Source of the DNA: Thermoplasmata archaeon
GTDB lineage: Archaea; Thermoplasmatota; Thermoplasmata; Methanomassiliicoccales; Methanomethylophilaceae
Assembly (NCBI GenBank): GCA_015063245.1
Contig: SUSV01000007.1
Coordinates: forward strand, 1 to 64,000
Length of the DNA: 64,000 bases
Reading direction: 5' to 3'
Shown piece after piece: positions 35,537 through 43,324 of this stretch; within the stretch, counting starts at the first letter, position 1; each line of letters begins with the position of its first letter. The position numbers were made by a program, and so were the translations under genes. The notes beneath the pieces were generated by a model that was given only the letters and a program-made list of their open reading frames with translations, did no database searches and was not told where the DNA came from.

Positions 35537-36646
35537 TCAGATCTTGATGAGATCGTATGAGCAGTCTCCGAGACCGATCTTCTTCGCGTGCTCGAAGTGT
35601 GACTGCCAGTGGGTTCCCTTGTTGACAACGGCCAGGATGTCCTCAGGCTTCTTGCCCCCGGTCTCTTTGAAAAGGACGCTTCCCTGGAGCATGGGCTGCT
35701 GCTGTGCCAGCTCTATGCAGGCAAGGTCCAGGGCCACGGGGTCGAAGGATGCGAGGAATCCCACATTGGGGATGATCGGCAGGTCGTTGTGGTCGTGGCA
35801 GTCGCATGTCGGGGAGATGTCCGTCATGAGCGTGATGTTGAAGTTGGGCTTGCCGTCGATGATCGCCTTGGTGTACTCGACGATCTTGGCGTTGACGACA
35901 TCCATCTTCTCATCGTACTGCGCATAGATCGCATCGAAGGGACACATCGCGATGCACCTTCCGCATCCGACGCACTTGCTCTCGTCAAGGGACATCTTCT
36001 TGTCCTCCATGCTGAGCGCCTCCTGGGCGCAGACGGGTCTGCACTTCCCGCATCCCTTGCACAGGTCCTTCTTGATCGCAGGCTTGCCCGAGGTGTGGAG
36101 CTCCATCTTGCCTCTGCGGGATGCACATCCCATACCGAGGTTCTTCAGGGCGCCGCCGAATCCAGTGACCTCATGTCCCTTGAAATGGTTCAGTGTGATG
36201 ATGATGTCGGCATCGGCTATGGCACGTCCGATCTTGGCGGTCTTCGTGTATATACCGTCCTTTACAGGCAATTCCACGTCATCCGACCCCTTCAGACCGT
36301 CAGCGATGATGGTGGGACAGCCTGTGGTGACCGAGTTGAATCCGTTGAGCTCGGCGCACTGCATGTGCTCGACGGCGTTCTTCCTCATTCCGACGTACAG
36401 CGTGTTGCAGTCTGTTATGAAGGGCATCCCTCCCTTGGATTTCACGAAATCGGAGATGATCTTCACATACTGGGGCTTGGGGTAAGATAGGTTGCCGTAC
36501 TCCCCGAAGTGGACCTTGATGGCCACGAACTTCTTCTCCATGTCCACCTTGTCGAGGCCGGCCTCCTTCATCAAATTGTAGATCTTGTTGAGGAGTCCGT
36601 TCCCGTCCTTCGTCCTCATGTCTGTGAAATATACCTTGGATGCCAT
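35537..36646 (-). CDS. DUF362 protein with 2[4Fe-4S] ferredoxin domain
   Basis: The protein has an N-terminal and C-terminal DUF362 fold split around a ferredoxin insertion: CKGCGKCRPVC and CVGCGRCIAMCP at about residues 197-240. Further family features are KVHFGEYGN, TLNHFKGHEVTGFGGALKNLGMGC and GFLASFDPVALDLA. DUF362 proteins are common in methanogens and anaerobes, usually described as uncharacterised iron-sulfur proteins. The start is ATG 36646 (MASKVYFTD), shorter than in the track. It has 369 residues and is divergent from the HAD gene. Confidence 0.88.
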   Translation of the reverse strand: MASKVYFTDMRTKDGNGLLNKIYNLMKEAGLDKVDMEKKFVAIKVHFGEYGNLSYPKPQYVKIISDFVKSKGGMPFITDCNTLYVGMRKNAVEHMQCAELNGFNSVTTGCPTIIADGLKGSDDVELPVKDGIYTKTAKIGRAIADADIIITLNHFKGHEVTGFGGALKNLGMGCASRRGKMELHTSGKPAIKKDLCKGCGKCRPVCAQEALSMEDKKMSLDESKCVGCGRCIAMCPFDAIYAQYDEKMDVVNAKIVEYTKAIIDGKPNFNITLMTDISPTCDCHDHNDLPIIPNVGFLASFDPVALDLACIELAQQQPMLQGSVLFKETGGKKPEDILAVVNKGTHWQSHFEHAKKIGLGDCSYDLIKI

Positions 36647-36737
36647 GCAGTCTAATTGTTGAAAGGTTTTAAAAGGAATTGTCGCAAGGCGCAGTACCGA
36701 GAAAATCATAATCTAATACCGCATAGCAAGGGGTGCC

Positions 36738-37436
36738 ATGGACCTATATGAGCACAATCCTGACGAATCCCGCCGTTTCTTCGCTTTCGATATGTTCGGA
36801 ACGCTGGTCAGGAGCAGGCAGAGGGATATGGACGACCTCTTCCGGGTGTTCTACGGATTCTTTCCGGAACAGGCCCCTGAGAGGATCCAGGAGGAGTACG
36901 AGGTATTCTGCAAGGTTTTCGAGCTCACCCATGAACCCAATTCGGAATACACCATCCCCATGCTCATCGACCATCTGAACTGGGTGTTCGGTACCGACAT
37001 CGACAGCCTCGATGCCGAGGAGAGGATGATGAGGGGGACCAAGATGTTCCTGACCATCGACGGGGTCAAGGACACGCTCGGCTACTTCAAGGAGAGGGGC
37101 TACAAAATAGGGGTCCTGAGCAACACCACATACAGGTCATCTGTGGTCAGAGGGGTCCTGGAGGACAACGGGATATCCGATCTTGTGGACTCTGTCGTGA
37201 CCAGTGCGGAGATCGGTTACAAGAAACCCGATCCAAGGGCGTACGATGCCGTCCTTAGGTCCCTGGGCGCGGAGCGTTCCGACTGCTATTTCGCAGGGGA
37301 CAGCAAGGTCAACGACTACTGCGGCCCGTACGGCTTCGGGATGAAGAGGGTGTTCCTCATCGATCCCTGCGGCGATTGCGGGAGGAGGACCACGGTATCG
37401 TCGATATCCGAGATCCCTTCGCTGTTCCGCGATTGA
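36738..37436 (+). CDS. HAD superfamily hydrolase, haloacid dehalogenase-like
   Basis: The protein has 232 residues with the HAD motifs: motif I FDMFGTLV (nucleophile Asp, with F in place of the usual second acidic residue, as in dehalogenase-like members), motif II VLSNTTY, motif III lysine in GYKKPDPRAY, and motif IV GDSKVNDYCG. The substrate is unknown; small phosphorylated or halogenated compounds are the family's usual targets. It starts a plus-strand series: the PAPS-reductase-like gene begins 27 bases after its stop. Confidence 0.85.
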   Translation: MDLYEHNPDESRRFFAFDMFGTLVRSRQRDMDDLFRVFYGFFPEQAPERIQEEYEVFCKVFELTHEPNSEYTIPMLIDHLNWVFGTDIDSLDAEERMMRGTKMFLTIDGVKDTLGYFKERGYKIGVLSNTTYRSSVVRGVLEDNGISDLVDSVVTSAEIGYKKPDPRAYDAVLRSLGAERSDCYFAGDSKVNDYCGPYGFGMKRVFLIDPCGDCGRRTTVSSISEIPSLFRD

Positions 37437-37463
37437 TTTATCCTTCGAGATGGATGGGGGAGC

Positions 37464-39398
37464 ATGGCCCAGAAGAACATCGCTCACGGCAAGGAGGTGT
37501 GCAGATGGTGCGACCGCTGCGGTACGCTCATCCTCGGCGACTCATGTTCTAGATGCGGTTCAGAGGGCCGTGAGTTCGAGATCAACAGCCCGGGCGACAT
37601 CAGGCCCTGCATGGGCGACAGCATAGGTCTCGTACTGTCATTGTTCAGGGACGCCTTCGGTACGGATGCCCCGCTGAAAGGCAAGGCGCTGTTCTTCAAC
37701 AAGGTCCCGGGAGAGGACCGCACCGATGAGATAGTTGCCAACGGTACTGTTCTGGGCATACTGCGTTTCGACATGCGCACGGACAGGATAGTCCTGGAGA
37801 TCAGACAGCCCGGCGCGGACCTGTTCCGCGATGCTGCGAAGAAGAACATCCTCATCTTCGGAGGCATGTCCGGGCATCTCAAGGGCAAGTCGGTGCCCGG
37901 AAGCAATGTGGTGGACGTCATCGGGGATTTCAAGGCCGGGGAGACGCTCATACTGAAGAAGGGGCAGAAGGTCGGACCGGGCATCGCATTGGCGGACAGC
38001 TCGGACATAAGGGATGCCGAGAAGGCCGCGAAGATACGCGACCTCAACGCCCCGTCGGAGATACCTGAATCCCCCGATGCCGATCTCAGGACCTTCGTCG
38101 AGGTCAACAAGGACCACATAAGGAGGATAAGCAGGCATGCGGTCAAGGAGATCAAGAGGTTCCTCGAGGAGAAGAACACCAAGGGTCTGCCGGTGACCGT
38201 GTCGTTCTCAGGCGGGAAGGATTCGCTGGTAGCATACGGCCTCGCATCCGAAGCTGTCGATGACATAGACCTGATGTATATCGATACAGGCCTGGAGTTC
38301 CCGGAGACCGTCAATTATGTCAGATCATTCGCACTGGAGCACGGCAACAGGCTCCATATCGCGGAAGGTGGGAACGGGTTCTGGGACAACGTGGATACAT
38401 TCGGGCCCCCTGCCAAGGATTTCAGATGGTGCTGCAAGGTCTGCAAGCTCGGGCCCACCACGGACATGATCTCAGACGACTTCCCCGACGGAACGATCAC
38501 CGTCGAAGGTAATCGCTGGCTGGAGTCGTATGCAAGGTCTACGATAGGCTTCGTCACGAAGAATCCCTTCGTTCCCAATCAGATAAATCTCAATCCGATA
38601 CGCGCATGGTGCTCCGCCGAGGTCTGGTGCTACATCCTGAACTTCGGACTGGAGTACAATCCCCTCTATGACAGGGATTTCGAGAGGATAGGCTGCTACC
38701 TCTGCCCGTCATGCCTCTCAAGCGAGTGGAGGAACACCGGCCGCATCCATCCCGATCTGTACGGGGAATGGGAGGGCTACCTTCACAGGTATGCTGAGGA
38801 CAGGGGATTGCCGAAGGAGTATGCCGATATGGGATTCTGGAGGTGGAAGGTCCTTCCGCCCAAGATGATCCAGCTCTCGGAGGAGATGCAGATATCGCTG
38901 AAACCCTCGAAGTCGGCGGGACCTACGATGAAGATGCTCAAGGGGGCCTCGCCCTGCACAGCCGGCGGATACTCGATGGAGGCGGTCGTGAATGTCCAGA
39001 GGTCGAGGGATTTCTCCTATGTGGAGGACGCGCTGAGGACAGCGGGGGAGGTGAAGTACTCGTCGGAGTTCGAGATTGCGCTGCTCAAGACCCCCATGGG
39101 AAGGGCCAAGCTCTTCGGAGGCGGGCAGGTCTCGGTCACAGCGCCGGATGCCAAGAATTCCAAGAAGGTCTTCGAGAAGGCGGTCAAGGCGCTTATCAGG
39201 GCGGAGCTGTGCACGGAGTGCGGCATATGCGAGAAGAAGTGCCCGCGCAAAGCGATCACGATCAAGGGCGGGATGAGGGTCGATCCCAAGAAATGCAACT
39301 CATGCGGAAGGTGCGAGAGCTCCTGCATGGTCGTGCATTACTATGATAAGCTGATGGAATCGGCGGACGATGCGCCCGTCGCATGCAGGAGGCAGTGA
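37464..39398 (+). CDS. PAPS-reductase-like PP-loop protein with Zn ribbon and ferredoxin domains
   Basis: This 644-residue multidomain protein has an N-terminal zinc ribbon (CDRCGTLILGDSCSRCG), a PUA-like region (about residues 75-175), a PP-loop adenylating domain with SFSGGKDSLVAYG at about residue 247, a conserved RWCCKVCKLGP segment, a cysteine pair in CYLCPSCLSSEW, and two C-terminal [4Fe-4S] motifs (CTECGICEKKCP and CNSCGRCESSC). Similar proteins occur in methanogens annotated as phosphoadenosine phosphosulfate reductase, but the added zinc, PUA-like and ferredoxin parts suggest a sulfur-transfer or RNA-related reaction instead. Gene 2 bases before the carbonic anhydrase start. Confidence 0.85.
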   Translation: MAQKNIAHGKEVCRWCDRCGTLILGDSCSRCGSEGREFEINSPGDIRPCMGDSIGLVLSLFRDAFGTDAPLKGKALFFNKVPGEDRTDEIVANGTVLGILRFDMRTDRIVLEIRQPGADLFRDAAKKNILIFGGMSGHLKGKSVPGSNVVDVIGDFKAGETLILKKGQKVGPGIALADSSDIRDAEKAAKIRDLNAPSEIPESPDADLRTFVEVNKDHIRRISRHAVKEIKRFLEEKNTKGLPVTVSFSGGKDSLVAYGLASEAVDDIDLMYIDTGLEFPETVNYVRSFALEHGNRLHIAEGGNGFWDNVDTFGPPAKDFRWCCKVCKLGPTTDMISDDFPDGTITVEGNRWLESYARSTIGFVTKNPFVPNQINLNPIRAWCSAEVWCYILNFGLEYNPLYDRDFERIGCYLCPSCLSSEWRNTGRIHPDLYGEWEGYLHRYAEDRGLPKEYADMGFWRWKVLPPKMIQLSEEMQISLKPSKSAGPTMKMLKGASPCTAGGYSMEAVVNVQRSRDFSYVEDALRTAGEVKYSSEFEIALLKTPMGRAKLFGGGQVSVTAPDAKNSKKVFEKAVKALIRAELCTECGICEKKCPRKAITIKGGMRVDPKKCNSCGRCESSCMVVHYYDKLMESADDAPVACRRQ

Positions 39399-39399
39399 C

Positions 39400-39954
39400 A
39401 TGGTACTGAACGGGATCCCGGCACAGCTGGCACTGAATATGCTGATGGAGGGTAACAGGAGGTTCGTCCTGTCCGGCGGCATCAGCGGGGATTACTCCAA
39501 GGACCGTATGGCGGTCACTGCGGACAAGGGTCAGCATCCCTATGCAGCAATCATCTCGTGCTCGGATTCCCGTGTCGTACCCGAGGCGATATTCTCAGCA
39601 GGGATCGGCGATCTCTTCGTCATCCGCACTGCAGGGAACACGATATGCCCGGGCACCGTAGGGAGCATCGAGTACGCGGTGGACCATCTGGGGTGCAATC
39701 TCGTCGTGGTGCTGGGTCACACGTCATGCGGTGCCGTCGCATCCGCATTGGAGGATATGCACGGAGACAAGGTCAACGTGATACTGGACAAGGTCAGGCA
39801 GGCAGCAGCCGGCGAGACCGACCGTCTCAGGGTCGCGGAGCTCAATGCGATCCAGAGTGCAGAGGAGATACGCAGCGGCATGGATCTCCATGAGAATGTG
39901 GAGATCAGGGCTGCTATGTACGATATCTGCGACGGTTCCGTGCGTTTACTGTGA
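39400..39954 (+). CDS. Beta-class carbonic anhydrase
   Basis: This enzyme interconverts CO2 and bicarbonate in the cytosol. The zinc ligands and dyad are visible: CSDSRV (Cys, Asp, Arg) and GHTSCGAV (His, Cys). At 184 residues it is a compact beta-type. The start is ATG 39400, one base after the upstream stop; the track adds 10 residues from the previous gene's sequence. The stop TGA overlaps a GTG that may start the next gene. It probably belongs to the HAD to nitroreductase transcript. Confidence 0.92.
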   Translation: MVLNGIPAQLALNMLMEGNRRFVLSGGISGDYSKDRMAVTADKGQHPYAAIISCSDSRVVPEAIFSAGIGDLFVIRTAGNTICPGTVGSIEYAVDHLGCNLVVVLGHTSCGAVASALEDMHGDKVNVILDKVRQAAAGETDRLRVAELNAIQSAEEIRSGMDLHENVEIRAAMYDICDGSVRLL

Positions 39955-40749
39955 TTCCTACAACTGTGTTTATCCATTTCAGACAAATGCATCGGATGCG
40001 GACAGTGTGTGAAAGTCTGTATCCGCGGACATTTGGCCGTGAACGATTCCAAGAAGGCCGTGGAGGTCGATTCGCCATATTACTGCTTCAAATGCGGACA
40101 CTGCACGTCCGTATGCCCGGTCGGTGCGATAACGCTCAAAGGGACAGAAGAGGGGGATATCGCTCAGGCAGGTGCATTGGCATTCGGAAAGGATGACCTG
40201 ATGGCCCTGTACAGGCAGAGGAGGAGTCAGCGCTGGTTCGACTGCCCCTGTACGAAAGAGGAGATACAGGCGATGATCTCCTCGGCGAAATATGCTCCCA
40301 TGGCGGAGAATTCAAGGAAGGTCGAATTCGCCGTCATCGATAAGAAGTTCGGAGATTTCATGAAGGAATCCGCCGACATCCTCAGGACCCATATCGGAGA
40401 GCATCCCAGGATCAAGCAGTTCGTGGATTATGTCGACGGCGGAATGGAAGGTAAGAACAATCCTTTCACATGGGAAGGGAGACAGCTCATCATCGCATTC
40501 GCAAGATTCCCTATCGATGCAATCATCGCCATGGAGCAGATCGATCTGATGGCATGCACGATGGGTCTCGGAGGATTCCACTCCAGATGGCTCCTGCAGG
40601 CATCAGAGAACGATCCGGAGAGGTTCATGTCGTTCTTCCCTGAGATCGACAAGGAATTGAATGCATTCGCAGTCTATGTCATCGGTCACCCGAGGGTCCG
40701 CTACAGACGCACGGACCTCAGAGACGACCATAAGGTCATATGGGATTGA
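39951..40749 (+). CDS. Ferredoxin-nitroreductase fusion, 5' end apparently frameshifted
   Basis: The product has an N-terminal 2[4Fe-4S] domain (CIGCGQCVKVC and CFKCGHCTSVCPVGAI) and a C-terminal flavin nitroreductase domain (RRSQRWFDCPCTKEE, AKYAPMAENSRKVEF). The first cysteine motif lies upstream of the first usable start codon in its frame (GTG 40009), and the frame is open only back to the carbonic anhydrase stop, with no ATG, GTG or TTG. A GTG at 39951 overlapping that stop opens MIPTTVF in another frame; one extra base near 39972 would join it to SISDKCIGCGQC. So this is either a sequence error, a real frameshift, or a non-standard start such as ATT 39976. Function of the intact protein: NAD(P)H- or ferredoxin-linked flavin reduction, substrate unknown. 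Confidence 0.75.
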
Positions 40750-40812
40750 GCTCGCACAAAGTTTGACAACGATTCAACGATTATTAAATAGTATAACTAT
40801 TTCGTCGGTCTG

Positions 40813-41526
40813 TTGAACAGCAAGGCTCTCATTTTGGCCGTTGCCGTGGCAGCAATCTCCGCGGCGATCCTCTTCGCACTTCCAGCGGAGGCTTTGGATT
40901 CATACAATGAAGAATCCGATGAGGAAAGAGAGCCCTTCATGATGTCCGATCCATTCCGCAACGAGGATTGCCCCAAGCCACTGAGAGGCGACATCGGCAT
41001 GCCCATGCTAAACGACGCTTTCTTTGGAAACCAGGTCCCTCCAGAGCCTATTGGGTCCTTCGATAGTCCCTTCGGACAGGACAAGTTCGCACACTTCGAC
41101 AAGCCTGAGATAGGCCCCATGGTCCCTGGACAGCAGCCCAGATACGAACATGATGCTGAACCCGAAGTTCTCGAGGCCAACCTCGAGCCCATGATCGAAG
41201 GGGACATCAGAAACTTCGACCCCGGTTTCGTAGCGGACGCCATCGATTTCGCGGAGGAACAGGGTATGCACGATGTGGCCGAGAAACTGAGGGCCAAACT
41301 CGCATCCCTGTTAGAGTACTACATGCGCTCTACCTCCAACATCAATTCGGCCAATTCTCGTGCAAGCGGATTGGACGACGAACCTACGGAAGATGCGGAC
41401 ATAGTAGTTATCGAAGAGGATGAAGAGCAGGAAGAGGACGTTCCTTTCTTCGCAGAACCTCTGCCGAGCCTCTACATATCGTTCAACGAACCCTTTGTCC
41501 AGAAATCCCTTCAATTGTCGCTGTGA
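40813..41526 (+). CDS. Exported acidic protein of unknown function
   Basis: I do not recognise this protein of 237 residues. It has a clear signal peptide (ALILAVAVAAISAAILFALPAEA) and is otherwise rich in Glu, Asp, Pro and Phe, with an acidic run EEDEEQEEDV before the C terminus. The TTG start lies about 25 bases after a TATA-like TTAAATAGTAT, so a leaderless transcript is likely. It precedes the DUF4956 cluster and may be secreted with it. The antisense ORFs here are low-complexity shadows. Confidence 0.6.
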   Translation: MNSKALILAVAVAAISAAILFALPAEALDSYNEESDEEREPFMMSDPFRNEDCPKPLRGDIGMPMLNDAFFGNQVPPEPIGSFDSPFGQDKFAHFDKPEIGPMVPGQQPRYEHDAEPEVLEANLEPMIEGDIRNFDPGFVADAIDFAEEQGMHDVAEKLRAKLASLLEYYMRSTSNINSANSRASGLDDEPTEDADIVVIEEDEEQEEDVPFFAEPLPSLYISFNEPFVQKSLQLSL

Positions 41527-41600
41527 ACGGGTTACAGTTCTAATTTCGATCCTGTGAAAGGATCCAAAACCCGACAATATACAGCAACAAGTGAATCAGA

Positions 41601-41708
41601 ATGACAACAAAGGATAATGGAACATCAGTCCCCGGAGAAATCAAGGTCATAGCTACCGCTATGTCCGCACACATGTACCCCTCCGAGGTAATCCAGTCGA
41701 CCCAATGA
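41601..41708 (+). CDS. Possible small protein upstream of the DUF4956 gene
   Basis: A 35-codon frame (MTTKDNGTSVPGE to QSTQ) ends in a TGA that overlaps an in-frame ATG of the following gene's frame (ATGA). It is too short for the ORF track. The overlap suggests translational coupling, but no ribosome site or family is evident; it may be a chance frame. Confidence 0.3.
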   Translation: MTTKDNGTSVPGEIKVIATAMSAHMYPSEVIQSTQ

Positions 41709-41719
41709 GGGATGGGTAC

Positions 41720-42406
41720 ATGAGCGACATATTCGACAGCATAATCAGCACCGCGGATGCCATAAGCCCGGTGGAGTTCCTGATCTGTATTGGGTTCGCC
41801 ATCGTAGTGGGATTCGTGATCTCGTTGATGTACATCTACAGGAACAGTCACAGCGACAGCTTCGCTCTGACCGTGGCATTGCTCCCGGCAATCGTCAGCG
41901 TAGTGATAATGGTAGTAAGCGGAGACATCGGAGCAGGAATCGCGATCGCAGGAGCATTCAGCCTGGTAAGGTTCCGTTCCGCACCTGCATCCGCCAAGGA
42001 GATAGCGATCATCTTCCTCGCAATGGCTACTGGTCTGCTCATAGGAATGGGCTTCCTCGCATATGCCGCGATGTTCGCCGCCATCGTGAGTCTGGTGATA
42101 ATCGCAGCCACATACATGAACTTCGGCAAGTCACGCACCAAATCCGCAGACAGGGAGGTCAGGATCACGATCCCCGAGGATCTCGACTACAACTCCGAGA
42201 TAGAAACACTCCTTTCCGAGTACACAAGCTCCTGCGAGCTAGTGTCTGTGAAATCCACGAACATGGGAAGCATGTTCAAACTGAGCTACAAGGTCACTAT
42301 GAACGACGAGAGACAGCAGAAGGAACTGATCGACAAGATCCGCGCAAGGAACGGCAACCTCGAGGTGGCCATACTCCACCAGGAGACCGAGAGGGGAGGA
42401 CTCTGA
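41720..42406 (+). CDS. DUF4956 membrane protein
   Basis: This protein of about 228 residues has four predicted membrane segments in its first 140 residues (for example PVEFLICIGFAIVVGFVISLMY and IVSLVIIAATYMNF), then a cytosolic ferredoxin-like fold segment (VRITIPEDLDYNSEIETLLSEY). The motif GAFSLVRFRSAPASAKEIAIIF is typical of DUF4956. I choose ATG 41720, preceded by GAGGG, over the ATG at 41705. In bacteria this family is commonly next to VTC-domain and Cthe_2159- or CotH-type surface proteins, as it is here. Confidence 0.88.
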   Translation: MSDIFDSIISTADAISPVEFLICIGFAIVVGFVISLMYIYRNSHSDSFALTVALLPAIVSVVIMVVSGDIGAGIAIAGAFSLVRFRSAPASAKEIAIIFLAMATGLLIGMGFLAYAAMFAAIVSLVIIAATYMNFGKSRTKSADREVRITIPEDLDYNSEIETLLSEYTSSCELVSVKSTNMGSMFKLSYKVTMNDERQQKELIDKIRARNGNLEVAILHQETERGGL

Positions 42407-42419
42407 AGGAGGCTGAAAG

Positions 42420-43301
42420 ATGACGTTCAAGATGGTATTCAAGAGACACGAGATGAAGTATCTGATGGATGCGGAACAGACCAAAGCGGTCTACGAGGCG
42501 CTGAACGAGCACATGGAACTCGACAATTACGGCCACAGCACGATCCGCAACATCTACTTCGATACCGATAGCTACCTGCTGGTACGCCGTTCGATAGAGA
42601 AGCCCCTGTACAAGGAGAAGCTCCGTTTCCGCTGCTATGGCGAGACGGAATCCGACGGAGATGTATTCGTGGAGCTGAAGAAGAAGCACGATTCGGTGGT
42701 ATACAAGCGCCGTCTGACCATGCCCTTGGACAAGGCCATGTCGTGGTTCGAGGGCGGTTCCGAGGATTTTCCCCACACACAGATCGGGGAGGAGATAGAC
42801 TTCTTCAGGAGTCGTTACCCCGGGATCCATCCTGCGATGCTGCTCACGTACGAGCGCGAGGCTTACACGCCCAAGGACGGGAGCGACCTGCGCATCACGA
42901 TAGACAGCAATATCCGGGCCCGCACCGAGGATGTGAGGCTGGATTCCGAACTGGGAGGGCACAGCATCCTTCCGGACGGATACATGCTCATGGAGGTCAA
43001 GACCATGTATGGTCTTCCACGTTGGTTGCTGGATGTGATGAATCATAATGGCCTGTACAAGACATCGTTCAGCAAGTACGGCAGCGCCTACAAGGAGATG
43101 GTCCTGGGCAGGATGCCTGAATGCTTCGCCAGGATTCCCAACGGAATGTCCACGGTGGTGAACTGCAACTTGCCAAGATACGGCAGCGGACCCAAGGATG
43201 CAATCGAAACAGAATCGGAACAACCGATCGCAATCACAATAGACAACACCAGATCCAGCGGGATCGGGAACAACGGGCTGATCGCCCTCAATCAAATGTA
43301 A
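42420..43301 (+). CDS. VTC-domain (polyphosphate polymerase-like) protein
   Basis: This 293-residue protein has the triphosphate-tunnel fold of the VTC4 family. Characteristic segments are FKRHEMKYLMDAEQ, RNIYFDTDSYLL, KEKLRFRCYG, FVELKKKHDSVVYKRR, and the C-terminal LMEVKTMYGLP. In yeast VTC4 this domain makes polyphosphate from ATP; in the DUF4956-linked bacterial versions the reaction is not established. It lies 13 bases after the DUF4956 gene and 23 bases before the surface protein gene, so the three genes form one operon. Confidence 0.88.
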   Translation: MTFKMVFKRHEMKYLMDAEQTKAVYEALNEHMELDNYGHSTIRNIYFDTDSYLLVRRSIEKPLYKEKLRFRCYGETESDGDVFVELKKKHDSVVYKRRLTMPLDKAMSWFEGGSEDFPHTQIGEEIDFFRSRYPGIHPAMLLTYEREAYTPKDGSDLRITIDSNIRARTEDVRLDSELGGHSILPDGYMLMEVKTMYGLPRWLLDVMNHNGLYKTSFSKYGSAYKEMVLGRMPECFARIPNGMSTVVNCNLPRYGSGPKDAIETESEQPIAITIDNTRSSGIGNNGLIALNQM

Positions 43302-43324
43302 GATCAGAATCAAAGAGGAATATA

